Source of the DNA: Roseomonas aerilata DSM 19363
GTDB lineage: Bacteria > Pseudomonadota > Alphaproteobacteria > Acetobacterales > Acetobacteraceae
NCBI RefSeq assembly: GCF_000711725.1
Contig: NZ_JONP01000010.1
Coordinates: 62,001-126,000 of the forward strand
Length of the DNA stretch: 64,000 nucleotides
Reading direction: 5' to 3'
The notes beneath the pieces are model-generated. The model made no database searches and had not been told where the DNA came from. It worked only from the letters and a program-made list of their open reading frames with translations. Position numbers and translations under genes: made by a program. This document shows, one piece after another, positions 26,801 through 38,491 of this stretch. Within the stretch, counting starts at the first letter, position 1. Each line of letters opens with the position of its first letter.

Positions 26801-26850
26801 ATCTTGCGCCGCACCATCCGGGCGACCGGCAGGAACGCAGATCTTGCGCC
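26801..26850 (+). promoter_or_regulatory. Direct repeat upstream of gltA
   Basis: The ten-base string ATCTTGCGCC occurs at 26801-26810 and again at 26841-26850, 40 bases apart (about four helical turns), within the 262-base gap before gltA. Spacing on one DNA face suits cooperative protein binding. No known consensus is matched, so this is only a candidate control site; nothing else in the gap looks like a gene. Confidence 0.3.
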
Positions 26851-26907
26851 CCAGATGCCGCTCTCCCATCAACACGGCCGGGCTCACCGGCTGCCGAGGA
26901 TCAACGC

Positions 26908-28218
<1,311 letters not shown>

Positions 28219-28246
28219 CCCCTTCACCGCTTGCGGTCGTCGTAAG

Positions 28247-28276
28247 AACCCGTCCCGAAAGGGGCGGGTTTTTTCT
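28247..28276 (+). terminator. Rho-independent terminator of gltA
   Basis: A 10-bp stem (AACCCGTCCC with GGGGCGGGTT, one G-U pair) closed by a GAAA tetraloop is followed by a T-rich run (TTTTTTCTT). It lies 29 bases after the citrate synthase stop. This is the clearest intrinsic terminator in the window. Confidence 0.92.
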
Positions 28277-28505
28277 TGCTTAGAAGGCTTTACTAATAAT
28301 CTGTAAGAAGAACACGCTTCAAGGAAATGAAGAGACTCAGAATTGCCCAAGAAATCGTCAGTGTTCTAACCGGTCTCGAAACTTGTGATCGGCCATTAAT
28401 TCAGTAAATTCGTCTGTCTTCTTCAATGTTTTTGAATTGTTCTCTTGCTCACGAACCCGTGTTCAGCATTTCTATATCTAGTTGCAGACCGAGGGCAGAA
28501 CACTC
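28277..28505. other. AT-rich intergenic patch
   Basis: About 230 bases of markedly AT-richer sequence (TTTACTAATAATCTG, GGCCATTAATTCAGTAAATT, TTTCTATATC) in DNA that is otherwise about 70% GC. No open frame or tRNA-like fold is visible. It precedes the unrecognised gene at 28506 and follows the gltA terminator. It may be a promoter region, a silenced (H-NS-like target) region or the edge of transferred DNA. Confidence 0.7.
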
Positions 28506-29165
28506 GTGACCATTGCATTCCGCGCCAGCATGCCCGCCAACCTCTCAGCCGATGAGATGGTTCGCCGCCGTCTTCGCTTATGGCCTCAGCGGCCGCCGGG
28601 GGCGCCGGTCACCCCCAAGCAGCCGGGCACCTGGCTGCGCGCGCGCCCGGGCGAGGCGAGGACGACGAACCAGCCCTTCCTCAAGCTGCCGGGCACAAAC
28701 CGCCTGCGCACGCTGCCGGACGGGCTCTGGCTGCACTTCTCGCCGGACCGGACCGACCCCTACGCGGACATCCTCTGCATCGAGGCCTGCTCGAGCTTGC
28801 AGAACCTGCTCGACAAGCGTTCCCGCTTCGCGCCATCCACCACGTCCCTCCTCGCGGTCTGTCCGGTGCCATGGCTTCTGGCACCGAGCCAGCCGAATGA
28901 TCCGACACCGCGGTGGCGGCTGATCAGGCTGCTGCGGGAGGAGCCGCAGGAGGCGCTGGTACTGCCGGTACGCGACGTGCGGGTGCTCTACGGATTGAAG
29001 TCGAGGCAGTATGACGGCTTCGCAAGGAGCCAGATGCCCCAGGCGCACGAGTATTTCTGCCCCATGGAAGCCCTCATTGAGGAGCACGGGGACGAGAACC
29101 CGGCAATGCGCGCTCTTCTCGCGCGGGCGAGCGCGGCGGCGAACTTCATGCACTTCCCGGGCTGA
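28506..29165 (+). CDS. Unrecognised 219-residue protein after AT-rich leader
   Basis: Not recognised with confidence. It is a soluble protein with no signal or membrane segment. A middle block, YADILCIEACSSLQNL followed by LDKRSRF and then SLLAVCPVPWLL (about residues 92-130), has the D...I-E...K spacing seen in some nuclease-like folds; this is a resemblance only. I chose GTG 28506 because GAGGG lies 11 bases upstream; TTG 28482 is in frame. It converges on the TPR protein gene with 29 bases between. Flanking AT-rich DNA hints at transfer. Confidence 0.55.
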   Translation: MTIAFRASMPANLSADEMVRRRLRLWPQRPPGAPVTPKQPGTWLRARPGEARTTNQPFLKLPGTNRLRTLPDGLWLHFSPDRTDPYADILCIEACSSLQNLLDKRSRFAPSTTSLLAVCPVPWLLAPSQPNDPTPRWRLIRLLREEPQEALVLPVRDVRVLYGLKSRQYDGFARSQMPQAHEYFCPMEALIEEHGDENPAMRALLARASAAANFMHFPG

Positions 29166-29194
29166 GATCCCCGGCTGGGCGGCGCGGCGAGGGG

Positions 29195-30607
29195 CTACCG
29201 GCCCCCTGCCCCATCCTGCCGGAGAGCGGACCAGGCTTGCGCACGGCGGAACAGGGCGGCGGCGCGCGCGGAGAACCGCGAGGCGGCCTGATGGGCCGAA
29301 TCCCGCAGCGGGCGGGCGCTCTCGAGGCCGAGGGAGAGGGCCGCGGCATAGGCCACCTCAGCCTCTTCCGGACGGCCCAGGGCCCGCAGGGCATTGCCGA
29401 GGGCAAAGTGTGGGAAGGCGCCGGCCTGGGGCAGAGCCAGGGCCTGGCGCGCCGCCCGCTCGGCGCCGGCGGCGTCACCAAGGCCCAGCAGGGCGCCGGA
29501 GAGGCCGACGAGGATCCAGCCATCGCCAGGGTGTAACCCATGGGCGCGGGCGAGCGCGGGGTGGGCCTCGGCAGCGCGCCCCTCTGCCAGGAGAAGGTGG
29601 CCGAGCTGGGTGAGCAGCGCGGGGTCCTCCGGGAAGACGGCGAGGCCGGCCTGGGCCGCGCGCAGCGCGAGATCCGGGCGGCCGGCGCCGGCCAGGGCGA
29701 ATGAGCGGGCGGCATGGCCCTCCGCGGAGAGGCCTGCGACGGCCAGGAGGCGCGCGAGGACCGGCTCGGCGCCGCCGTGGAGGGCGAAGCCGAGGGCCTC
29801 GGCCTCGGCGTAAGGGGTGAGGCCGCGCTGCCGGGCACGGTCCAGGAGGGCCGTGCCGGCCGTCTCCCGGCCGCGACCGAGGAGGACCGCGCCGGTGCCG
29901 GCGTGCCAAGCGGCAAGGTTACGGCGACGGGCACGGATGAGACGGCGCAGGCGGGCGGGATCGTCGGCGCGGAGGCTGGCCAGGGCCTCGGCCAGGGGCG
30001 CGCGCCCTGCCAGCAGGGCCATGGTGCCGTGGAAGAGGCCGAAGGCCGGGACGAGGCGGACACCCTCCGCGGCGAGGAGGGACGCGGCCGGCCCGTCGCC
30101 GGGCGCGCGGGGGTCGGTAACCATCCAGGCGCGGGGGGCGAGGTCCGCGGCGGTGACGCGCATGCCGGCGTGCAGGACAGGGTCGTGCAGGACGTGCCAG
30201 CGCCTGTCCTCCGGCACGTCGGCGGGCGCGATGGAGGCCTGGGGCGAGATGGCCAGGGCGGCGGAGAGGCCCAGGATGCGCCCGTATTTCAGCGCGCCGT
30301 AGCCGCCCATGGAGTAGCCGTAGCCGATAGCCTCCTCACCACCGAGACGGGCGCGGATGATGGGGGCGGCGGCGAGGACGGAGGCGGCGGGATACCAGTT
30401 GGGGCGGCGCGCGACGAAGCCGATGGCGGGCCAGCCGAGGGCGGTTGCGACGCTCGCGCCCCAGAAGCCCGGCTGGTCGGGGCGGCGGGTGTAGTCGCCG
30501 AAGGTGACGAGGGTGGGGTGGCCGGGCGCGCCGGGGATGGCGCGGACGACGATCTCCGTATCCTCGAAGACGGTGACTGTTCCGGGTGCCGCGGGCGGCG
30601 TGATCAT
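29195..30607 (-). CDS. Alpha/beta hydrolase-like domain fused to TPR repeats
   Basis: A 470-residue protein. The N-terminal half (about 1-215) looks like an alpha/beta hydrolase: HPTLVTFGDY, then the nucleophile elbow GYGYSMGGYGALKYG (about residue 97) and a late His in GLFHGTMALL. The C-terminal half (about 230-450) has TPR-like helical pairs (FPEDPALLTQLGHLLLAEGRAAEAHPALARA and similar). No signal peptide is seen. A function in acyl or polysaccharide transfer is possible but unsupported. tRNA-Arg lies about 90 bases upstream. Confidence 0.7.
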   Translation of the reverse strand: MITPPAAPGTVTVFEDTEIVVRAIPGAPGHPTLVTFGDYTRRPDQPGFWGASVATALGWPAIGFVARRPNWYPAASVLAAAPIIRARLGGEEAIGYGYSMGGYGALKYGRILGLSAALAISPQASIAPADVPEDRRWHVLHDPVLHAGMRVTAADLAPRAWMVTDPRAPGDGPAASLLAAEGVRLVPAFGLFHGTMALLAGRAPLAEALASLRADDPARLRRLIRARRRNLAAWHAGTGAVLLGRGRETAGTALLDRARQRGLTPYAEAEALGFALHGGAEPVLARLLAVAGLSAEGHAARSFALAGAGRPDLALRAAQAGLAVFPEDPALLTQLGHLLLAEGRAAEAHPALARAHGLHPGDGWILVGLSGALLGLGDAAGAERAARQALALPQAGAFPHFALGNALRALGRPEEAEVAYAAALSLGLESARPLRDSAHQAASRFSARAAALFRRAQAWSALRQDGAGGR

Positions 30608-30698
30608 GCGCGCCTCTTCACGACCGATGCGGGGCGTGGCGGCTCAGTGTGTCAGCGCAACATGGGGTGCTGGGCCTGTCAACCGGCCCGGGGAACGA

Positions 30699-30775
30699 TG
30701 GCGCGCCCGAAGAGATTCGAACTCCTGACCCCCAGATTCGTAGTCTGGTGCTCTATCCAGCTGAGCTACGGGCGC
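30699..30775 (-). tRNA. tRNA-Arg(ACG)
   Basis: A complete leftward cloverleaf. The acceptor GCGCCCG (30775-30769) pairs with CGGGCGC. A D arm, an anticodon stem CCAGA/TCTGG with loop CTACGAA (anticodon ACG), a T arm with loop TTCGAAT, discriminator G and an encoded CCA are present. ACG is normally edited to ICG to read CGU/CGC/CGA. There is no nearby integrase, so no integration at this site is apparent. Confidence 0.95.
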
Positions 30776-30875
30776 GTGCCAAGTCGTTAGTCTGTTACGC
30801 TAGTACCGGCCGGGTTTGTCGTGCCCCGTCCTTGGCGCGGGAGATACAAGCAAGGCGGTTGGGGCGCAACCCCCT

Positions 30876-31985
30876 TCACGCCGCCATCTTGTCGAGTTCG
30901 CGCACAACCGCTTCGCCCATGATGGAAGTGCCGACGCGGGCGGCGCCGGGCACCATGATGTCGGCCGTGCGCAGGCCGCCGGAGAGCACCTTTTCCACCG
31001 CGTTCTCGATGAGGCGCGCGTCCTCCTCCATGCCGAAGGACCAGCGCAGCAGCATGGCGAAGGAGAGAATCTGCGCGCAGGGATTGGCGATGCCCTTGCC
31101 CGCGATATCCGGCGCGGAGCCGTGGATGGGCTCGTAGAGCGCGTGGCGGCGGCCACTGGAATCGGGAGCCCCGAGCGTTGCGGAGGGAAGCATGCCGAGG
31201 CTGCCGGTGACCGCCGCCGCGAGATCGGAGAGAAGATCGCCGAAGAGGTTGCTGGCGAGGATGACGTCGAACTGCTTCGGGCGGGAGGCGAGCTGCATCG
31301 CGCAATTGTCGGCGTACATGTGCGAGAGCTGGACGGAGGGAAACTCGGCGGCGGTGCGCGTCACGATCTCGCGCCAGAAGCGGCCGGACTGCATGACGTT
31401 CGCCTTCTCGACGCTGGTGAGGCGGCCGCTGCGCTTGGCGGCCAGCTCGAAGGCGACGCGGGCGACGCGGACGATCTCCTCCTCGGAATAGGTCTCGGTG
31501 TCGAAACCGCGGCGTGTGCCGTCGGGCAAGGTCTCGATGCCGCGGGGCTCACCGAAATAGATGCCGCCGGTGCTCTCGCGCACGATCATCAGGTCGAGGC
31601 CATCGACGAGGTCGGCCTTCAGCGAGGAGGCCTGGGCGAGCGGCGACCAGACGATGGCGGGGCGGAGATTGGCGAAGAGGCCGAGTTCCTTGCGCAGGCG
31701 GAGGATGCCGAGCTCGGGGCGGCCCTCGAAGGGCAGGCTGTCCCACTTCGGGCCGCCGACGGAGCCGAAGAGGATGGCGTCGGCGCCGAGCGCCTGCTCC
31801 ATCGTGCGGTCCGGGCAGGGATGGCCGAGGGCGTCGATGGCGGCGCCGCCGACGAGGCCTTCCTCCACGTCGAAGGTGACCTGGCGGCGGCGGTCGAGCC
31901 AGTCGATGACGCGGCGGACCTCGCGCACCACCTCGGGGCCGATGCCGTCTCCCGGGAGGACCAGCAGCTTCTTATTCGCGGGCAT
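30876..31985 (-). CDS. leuB: 3-isopropylmalate dehydrogenase
   Basis: Third step of leucine synthesis, NAD-dependent oxidative decarboxylation of 3-isopropylmalate. It shows the N-terminal [14 protein letters not shown], the substrate Arg-rich [27 protein letters not shown], the catalytic Lys in SVEKANVM, and the metal Asp segment [14 protein letters not shown]. It has 369 residues. It follows leuD at 28 bases and is the last gene of leuCDB. Confidence 0.97.
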   Translation of the reverse strand: MPANKKLLVLPGDGIGPEVVREVRRVIDWLDRRRQVTFDVEEGLVGGAAIDALGHPCPDRTMEQALGADAILFGSVGGPKWDSLPFEGRPELGILRLRKELGLFANLRPAIVWSPLAQASSLKADLVDGLDLMIVRESTGGIYFGEPRGIETLPDGTRRGFDTETYSEEEIVRVARVAFELAAKRSGRLTSVEKANVMQSGRFWREIVTRTAAEFPSVQLSHMYADNCAMQLASRPKQFDVILASNLFGDLLSDLAAAVTGSLGMLPSATLGAPDSSGRRHALYEPIHGSAPDIAGKGIANPCAQILSFAMLLRWSFGMEEDARLIENAVEKVLSGGLRTADIMVPGAARVGTSIMGEAVVRELDKMAA

Positions 31986-32013
31986 GCCCTGTTCCTTCCC
32001 GTAGTTTCTCAGA

Positions 32014-32625
32014 TCAGCCGTAGAGCCAGGGCTGCGCGGCGCGCTGCTTGTTCTCGAAGCCCTCGATCACGGAGGCGCGCTGCATCGTCTCGCCGATGTC
32101 GTCGAGGCCGTTGAGCAGGCGGTGCTTGCGGAGCGCGTCCACCTCGAAGGGGATCTCCTCCCCGTTCGGGCGGATGACGACCTGGCGGGGCAGGTCCACG
32201 GTGATGCGCGCGTTGGCGCCGAGGCGCGCGTCCTCCATCAGCTGGTCGCAGATCTCGCGCGGGAGGCGGATCGGCAGCACGCCGTTTTTGAAGGAGTTGT
32301 TGAAGAAGATATCGGCGAAATCAGGCGCGATGACGCAGCGGATGCCGAAGTCGAGCAGCGCCCAGGGGGCGTGCTCGCGCGAGGAACCGCAGCCGAAGTT
32401 CTCGTGCGCGACGAGGATCTCGGCCTGGCGGTAGGGCTCCTTGTTGAGGACGAATTCGGGCTTCTCGGTGCCGTCGTCGTTGAAGCGCATGTCGGCGAAG
32501 GCGGCGCGGCCAAGGCCCTTGCGCTCAATCGTTTTCAGGAAGCGCGCAGGGATGATCTTGTCGGTATCGACATTCGCCATCGGCAGCGGGGCCGCGATGC
32601 CCGTGAGCGTGGTGAAGGGGGTCAT
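32014..32625 (-). CDS. leuD: 3-isopropylmalate dehydratase small subunit
   Basis: Partner of LeuC in isomerising 2- to 3-isopropylmalate. The 203-residue swivelling domain has [16 protein letters not shown] and the substrate-binding [15 protein letters not shown], with [10 protein letters not shown] later. I chose ATG 32625; its ATG overlaps the leuC stop (ATGA). The frame continues upstream through leuC by chance. Confidence 0.96.
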   Translation of the reverse strand: MTPFTTLTGIAAPLPMANVDTDKIIPARFLKTIERKGLGRAAFADMRFNDDGTEKPEFVLNKEPYRQAEILVAHENFGCGSSREHAPWALLDFGIRCVIAPDFADIFFNNSFKNGVLPIRLPREICDQLMEDARLGANARITVDLPRQVVIRPNGEEIPFEVDALRKHRLLNGLDDIGETMQRASVIEGFENKQRAAQPWLYG

Positions 32626-34061
32626 GCGGCGTCTCCCATCGCCTGCGGCATCAGCTCGCGCACGTCGGTCAGGTGGCCCGTGACGGCGGCCGCGGCGGCC
32701 ATGGCGGGGGAGAGGAGATGCGTCCGGCCGCCCTTGCCCTGGCGCCCCTCGAAGTTGCGGTTCGAGGTAGAGGCGCAGCGCTGGCCGGGCTGGAGGCGGT
32801 CGGGGTTCATGCCGAGGCACATGGAGCAGCCGGCCTCGCGCCACTCGAAGCCCGCCTCGCGCAGAATGGCGTCCAGGCCCTCGCGCTCGGCCTGCTCCTT
32901 CACGAGACCGGAGCCGGGGACGACCATGGCGCGCACGCCCTCGGCCACGCGGCGGCCGCGGACGACATTGGCGGCAGCGCGGATGTCCTCGATGCGGGCA
33001 TTGGTGCAGGAGCCGACGAAGACGGCGTCCACCTTCAGGTCCTGCAGGCGCTGGCCCGGGGTGAGACCCATGTACTCCACCATGCGGCGGAGCTGGGCGC
33101 GCCGGTCCTCGTCGGCGGCGGATTCGGGGTCGGGCACGGTGCCGGTGATGGGCAGCACGTCCTCGGGCGAGGTGCCCCAGCTGACCATCGGGGTAATCTC
33201 GGCGGCGTCGAGCACGACTTCCTTGTCGAAATGCGCGCCCTCGTCGGAGGGGAGCGTGCTCCACCAGGCGATGGCGCGATCCAGCGCCTCGCCCTTGGGC
33301 GCCATGGGGCGCTCGCGGACGTAGTCGAAGGTGGTCTGATCGGGCGCGATCATGCCGGCGCGGGCGCCGGCCTCGATCGACATGTTGCAGACGGTCATGC
33401 GGCCGGCCATGTCGAGGGCACGGATGGCCTCGCCGGCGAACTCGATGACGTGGCCGGTGCCGCCGGCGGTGCCGATCTTGCCGATGATGGCGAGGACGAT
33501 GTCCTTGGCGGTGCAGCCGAAGCCGAGCACCCCGTTCACCGTCACCCGCATGTTCTTCGCGGGCTTCTGCAGCAGGGTCTGCGTGGCGAGCACGTGCTCG
33601 ACCTCGGAGGTGCCGATGCCGAAGGCGAGCGCGCCCATGGCGCCGTGGGTGGAGGTGTGGCTGTCGCCGCAGACGATGGTCATGCCCGGCAGCGACAGGC
33701 CCAGCTCCGGCCCGATGATGTGGACGATGCCCTGGCGCTTGTCGTTCAGCGGGATGTAGGTGACGCCGAACTCGGCGACGTTCTTCTCCAGCGTCGCGAC
33801 CTGGAGCGCGCTCTCGGGCTCCTGGATGCCGGTGAAGCGGGTGGCGTCGGTCGGCACGTTGTGGTCGGTGACGGCGAAGGTGCCGTCCAGCCGGTGGACG
33901 CGGCGGCCGGCCTCGCGCAGGCCCTCGAAGGCCTGGGGGCTGGTGACCTCGTGAACGAGGTGGCGGTCGATGTAGAGGAGGGCGGTGCCGTCAGGGAGGG
34001 TTTCCACGACGTGGGCCTCCCAGATCTTGTCGAACAAGGTGCGTGGCTTCGTGGCCGACAT
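32622..34061 (-). CDS. leuC: 3-isopropylmalate dehydratase large subunit
   Basis: An aconitase-family 4Fe-4S hydro-lyase. The start [12 protein letters not shown] and the cluster Cys residues in [14 protein letters not shown] and [10 protein letters not shown] are all present, with [21 protein letters not shown] earlier. It has 479 residues from ATG 34061; the frame extends to 34133 over the rplS terminator, which is not used. It heads leuC-leuD-leuB. No leader peptide with Leu codons is visible upstream. Confidence 0.97.
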   Translation of the reverse strand: MSATKPRTLFDKIWEAHVVETLPDGTALLYIDRHLVHEVTSPQAFEGLREAGRRVHRLDGTFAVTDHNVPTDATRFTGIQEPESALQVATLEKNVAEFGVTYIPLNDKRQGIVHIIGPELGLSLPGMTIVCGDSHTSTHGAMGALAFGIGTSEVEHVLATQTLLQKPAKNMRVTVNGVLGFGCTAKDIVLAIIGKIGTAGGTGHVIEFAGEAIRALDMAGRMTVCNMSIEAGARAGMIAPDQTTFDYVRERPMAPKGEALDRAIAWWSTLPSDEGAHFDKEVVLDAAEITPMVSWGTSPEDVLPITGTVPDPESAADEDRRAQLRRMVEYMGLTPGQRLQDLKVDAVFVGSCTNARIEDIRAAANVVRGRRVAEGVRAMVVPGSGLVKEQAEREGLDAILREAGFEWREAGCSMCLGMNPDRLQPGQRCASTSNRNFEGRQGKGGRTHLLSPAMAAAAAVTGHLTDVRELMPQAMGDAA

Positions 34062-34080
34062 CTTCACTCTCTCCTCCAAC

Positions 34081-34122
34081 TCTAACGGAAAGCGGCCCGC
34101 CCTATGTAAGGTGCGGGCCGCT
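34081..34122 (-). terminator. Terminator between rplS and leuC
   Basis: Reading leftward, a perfect 10-bp stem (AGCGGCCCGC with GCGGGCCGCT, 12-base loop) is followed by TTTCCGTT. It lies 21 bases after the rplS stop and 20 before the leuC start. It probably ends the ribosomal-protein operon; it could also be an attenuator for leuC, though no leader peptide is seen. The T run is short. Confidence 0.7.
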
Positions 34123-34142
34123 GGCCGCTTCATGCCGCCTGG

Positions 34143-34535
34143 TTATGCCTGCTGGGCTTCCTCGGCGGCCTTGCGGGGGGCCGCGCGCTCCTGGATGCGG
34201 GCGGACTTACCGGTGCGGCCGCGCAGATAGTAGAGCTTCGCGCGGCGGACCTTGCCGCGGCGGACCACCACGATCTCGGCCACGTTGGGGGAGTAGAGCG
34301 GGAAGACGCGCTCCACGCCCTCGCCGTAGGAGAGCTTGCGGACGGTGAAGTTGCTGTTCAGGCCGCGGTTGGAGCGGGCGATGCAGACGCCCTCATAGGC
34401 CTGGGTGCGGATGCGCTCGCCTTCCTGCACCTTGACCATCACGCGCAGCGTGTCGCCGGCCTGGAACTCGGGCGTCGCGCGGGCGCCGGAGAGGCGCGTC
34501 ATCTGGTCGTGTTCGAACTGCTGGAGCAGGTTCAT
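34143..34535 (-). CDS. rplS: 50S ribosomal protein L19
   Basis: A 50S protein at the 30S-50S interface. The sequence matches L19 throughout: [41 protein letters not shown]-like block, [15 protein letters not shown] and [21 protein letters not shown] short Ala/Lys-rich tail makes 130 residues. It follows trmD by 25 bases in the order ffh-rpsP-rimM-trmD-rplS. Confidence 0.97.
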   Translation of the reverse strand: MNLLQQFEHDQMTRLSGARATPEFQAGDTLRVMVKVQEGERIRTQAYEGVCIARSNRGLNSNFTVRKLSYGEGVERVFPLYSPNVAEIVVVRRGKVRRAKLYYLRGRTGKSARIQERAAPRKAAEEAQQA

Positions 34536-34560
34536 CGTCGTGGTCCCTTCTGATCTGCGT

Positions 34561-35301
34561 TTAGGCGGGCGAGGCCGCCGAATGCAATGGCGCCCGGGGG
34601 GCCGGGCCTTGCCGTTGTTCTGTTGAGAGGAGGTCCGGACGCCGCTCGCGGGTCACGGCCTCCGACTGGGCGCGCCGCCAGCGGGCAACCTCCGCGTGAT
34701 GGCCGGAGAGGAGGACCTCCGGCACGCGCAGGCCGCGCCATTCGGCGGGGCGGGTGTAGTGGGGGTATTCGAGGAGATTATCGGAGAAGCTCTCCTCCTC
34801 CGCGCTCTCGGCGGCGCCCATGACGCCGGGGATGAGGCGCACGCAGGCATCGAGCAGGACCATGGCCCCGAGTTCCCCGCCCGAGAGGACGTAGTCGCCG
34901 ACGGAGACCTCGATCATGCCGCGGGCTTCCACCACGCGCTGGTCCACGCCCTCGTAGCGGCCGCAGAGGAGGACCGCGCCGGGGCCGGATGCGAGCTCGC
35001 GCACAAGCGGTTGGCGCAGCGGGGTGCCGCGCGGGGTGAGGAAGACGAGCGGGCGGGTGTCGCCCTCTGACATGGCGGCGGCGCAGGCGGCGTCCACCAC
35101 GTCCGGGCGCAGCACCATGCCGGCGCCGCCCCCGAAGGGGGTGTCGTCCACCGTGCGGTGGCGGTCGGTGGCGGAGGCGCGGATGTCGCGCGCCTCCAGC
35201 GACCACAGCCCGCGCTCCATCCCGCGCCCGGCGAGCGAGGTGCCCAGCGGGCCCGGGAACATGCCGGGGAAGAGGGTGAGGACGGTTGCGCGCCAGGTCA
35301 T
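34561..35301 (-). CDS. trmD: tRNA (guanine37-N1)-methyltransferase TrmD
   Basis: Makes m1G37 using SAM, preventing frameshifts. The trefoil-knot motifs are present: [33 protein letters not shown] and [18 protein letters not shown], with the tRNA-binding [11 protein letters not shown]. It has 246 residues. ATG 35301 overlaps the rimM stop by 4 bases (ATGA). Confidence 0.97.
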   Translation of the reverse strand: MTWRATVLTLFPGMFPGPLGTSLAGRGMERGLWSLEARDIRASATDRHRTVDDTPFGGGAGMVLRPDVVDAACAAAMSEGDTRPLVFLTPRGTPLRQPLVRELASGPGAVLLCGRYEGVDQRVVEARGMIEVSVGDYVLSGGELGAMVLLDACVRLIPGVMGAAESAEEESFSDNLLEYPHYTRPAEWRGLRVPEVLLSGHHAEVARWRRAQSEAVTRERRPDLLSTEQRQGPAPRAPLHSAASPA

Positions 35302-35888
35302 GCCGCGTCCCGCCCGCCGCTGCGGCGGCGCATGGAGGGGCGGCGCGGGCGCGGGGTCTCGCCCTGCTGCACCTCGTCCTCGCCGGGCTGGGGAGGGACG
35401 ACCGTCTCCGCCGGGGGGACGACGACGACGCGGCCGGCGGCGATCTCCACCACCGGCACCACGGCGCGCGTGAAGGGGAGCGGCGTGTCGCGCCCGTTCG
35501 CGTCGCGGATCGTGATGACGCTGCCAGCGCCGAAATCCTCCACCGCGAGGACGGTGCCGAGAGGTTCGCCCGCCTCCGTCTCGGCGCGCAGGCCGATGAG
35601 GTCGGAGAGGTAGAACTCGTCCTCCTCCACCGCCGGCAGCACGGCGCGGTCCACGTAAAGGCGCGTGCCGGTGAGCTTGGCGGCGGCGTCGCGGTCGGCG
35701 ATGCCCTCCACCTGCACCAGCCCGTCCGCGAGCCATTTCAGCACGAAGCGTCGCGCCCCGCCCTCATCCGAGAGCGGGCCATAGCCGGCGATCGCGGCCG
35801 GCTCGGCGGTGTAGGAGCGGACATGGATCAGCCCCCTCACCCCGTGCGGGCGGCCGAACTCGCCGACAAGGATGCGCGACGCGGGCAT
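35298..35888 (-). CDS. rimM: 16S rRNA processing protein RimM
   Basis: Assembles the 30S head by binding S19. It shows the N-terminal [22 protein letters not shown] and the PRC-barrel half ([42 protein letters not shown]). A Pro/Arg-rich C-terminal tail (about residues 165-196) is longer than in E. coli. Its stop overlaps the trmD start, and rpsP precedes it by 18 bases. Confidence 0.95.
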   Translation of the reverse strand: MPASRILVGEFGRPHGVRGLIHVRSYTAEPAAIAGYGPLSDEGGARRFVLKWLADGLVQVEGIADRDAAAKLTGTRLYVDRAVLPAVEEDEFYLSDLIGLRAETEAGEPLGTVLAVEDFGAGSVITIRDANGRDTPLPFTRAVVPVVEIAAGRVVVVPPAETVVPPQPGEDEVQQGETPRPRRPSMRRRSGGRDAA

Positions 35889-35906
35889 GGCTCGGTGCGG
35901 TCAGCC

Positions 35907-36251
35907 TCAGGCCGCGCTGGCGGAAGCGGCCGCGGCGGCACGCTCCTGGGCGCGCTTCTTCGGGGCGGACTGCTTCGGCTGCTCCTTGAAGGCGGGCATC
36001 GGCGCGAGGCCGGCCTTGCCGAGGAACTTCGCCACGCGGTCGGTCGCGACGGCGCCGTTGCTCAGCCAGTGCTTCAGGCGCTCGTCAAACAGGCGCACGC
36101 GCTCAGCGTGGTCGGAGGGCAGCATCGGGTTGTAGGAGCCGAGACGCTCGATGAAGCGGCCGTCGCGGGGGGAGCGGCTGTCGGCCACCACGATGTGGTA
36201 GTAGGGGCGCTTCTTGGCACCGGCGCGGGCGAGGCGGATCTTAAGGCCCAT
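35907..36251 (-). CDS. rpsP: 30S ribosomal protein S16
   Basis: A primary 30S assembly protein. The first 80 residues are standard S16 ([39 protein letters not shown]), followed by an Ala/Lys-rich alphaproteobacterial extension ([17 protein letters not shown]). It has 114 residues and sits between ffh (33 bases upstream) and rimM. Confidence 0.97.
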   Translation of the reverse strand: MGLKIRLARAGAKKRPYYHIVVADSRSPRDGRFIERLGSYNPMLPSDHAERVRLFDERLKHWLSNGAVATDRVAKFLGKAGLAPMPAFKEQPKQSAPKKRAQERAAAAASASAA

Positions 36252-36284
36252 ATGTCGTATCCTTGGCTTGTATCTGTCGGTTGA

Positions 36285-37670
<1,386 letters not shown>

Positions 37671-37867
37671 GCGGGCGGGGTCAATCCTGTTACTCGGCTG
37701 GGGCCAACCCATGACCGATCGCGCCGCTGCGCGAACACTCGCGGAGCGACGGAGCCGGCACCCTCAGGGGGCGGCCGACCGGCGGGCGGGACTGGTCCCG
37801 GGAGCGGGCGCATTAGCGGGGTGGGGGCGTGGCGTCAAGGAATTAGACGGGGTGGGCCGGTGCTGGT

Positions 37868-38074
37868 GACTCTGGGGGAGGGAATGAATTCTCTCCCCCA
37901 GACCCCCACTCATCTTTTTCTACCCGTTGGGAATACTTGGTGGACGGTGCGCCTCGGGTCTTGGACCCGAGGCGACTGCATGGGCAGGAAGGATCTGACA
38001 GATGAGGGTCCAGGGGCCTCGGGCTCCTGGCGGGTGAGGTCCGGAGAGGGCAGAGCCCTCTCTGGCCCGGCCGC
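37868..38074. repeat. Four-hairpin intergenic repeat, copy B
   Basis: The second copy of the element at 18459-18661, in the same orientation. P1 is 37871-37902 (15 pairs, one G-U, GA turn). P2 is 37950-37974 (loop TTG). P3 is 38010-38030 (9 pairs, loop TCG). P4 is 38041-38065 (11 pairs, loop AGA). P1 and P3 differ from copy A at paired positions, yet pairing is kept. The right end again runs into the stop codon of the leftward gene (38075). It fills half of the 404-base gap between that gene and ffh; the other half (37671-37867) shows no gene and should hold the ffh promoter. Confidence 0.8.
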
Positions 38075-38491
38075 TCAGGCCCGCAGCAGGTCCGGCGGCT
38101 GGTCCTGATCCGAGACGGCGTATTGGAAGTAGCCGGTGCGGCGGGCGTCGTAGAGGGTGACGGAGGCCCCTCCCCCGGCGTGGCCGGTGAAGCGTTCGCC
38201 GGAGGCCAGGTCCTGGCCCTCGAAGGCCACGTCGCCGGTCAGGCGGAGGGCGACGGTGGTGCCGTCGAGTTCGATGCCCTCGGGGGTCGAGTGGACGCGG
38301 AGGCTGGTGGCGAGGTCGAGGAAGCCGTTGTCGCGCGGTTCGATGCGGAAGGTCTCGCCGGTGCCGAGGGCGTGGACGAGGACGGGGCAGCGGCCGGTGC
38401 GGCGGCGGTGGGCCTCGACGGCCACGATGCGGCGGAGGTCGGCGTCCATGCCGGGGTTGCGCCGCGGCGGGGTGGGGGCGAGGCCGTCCAT
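38075..38491 (-). CDS. Hypothetical protein at the end of the Rieske operon
   Basis: A 138-residue soluble protein of no recognised family. It is mostly beta-rich (TGRCPVLVHALGTGETFRIEP, GIELDGTTVALRLTGDVAFEG, SVTLYDARRTGYFQYAVS). ATG 38491 shares one base with the RidA stop (TGATG), so the two are translationally coupled; ATG 38449 inside is possible. Being last in a 15-gene run, it may be an accessory or binding protein for the pathway. Confidence 0.6.
   Translation of the reverse strand: MDGLAPTPPRRNPGMDADLRRIVAVEAHRRRTGRCPVLVHALGTGETFRIEPRDNGFLDLATSLRVHSTPEGIELDGTTVALRLTGDVAFEGQDLASGERFTGHAGGGASVTLYDARRTGYFQYAVSDQDQPPDLLRA

Noticed and set aside
30699-30775. tRNA-Arg as an integration site for a genomic island
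   Set aside because: No integrase gene and no repeat of the tRNA 3' end was seen within the window.
34081-34122. Leucine attenuator or riboswitch ahead of leuC
   Set aside because: There is a hairpin, but no short frame with Leu codons and no alternative antiterminator pairing; a terminator for rplS explains it.
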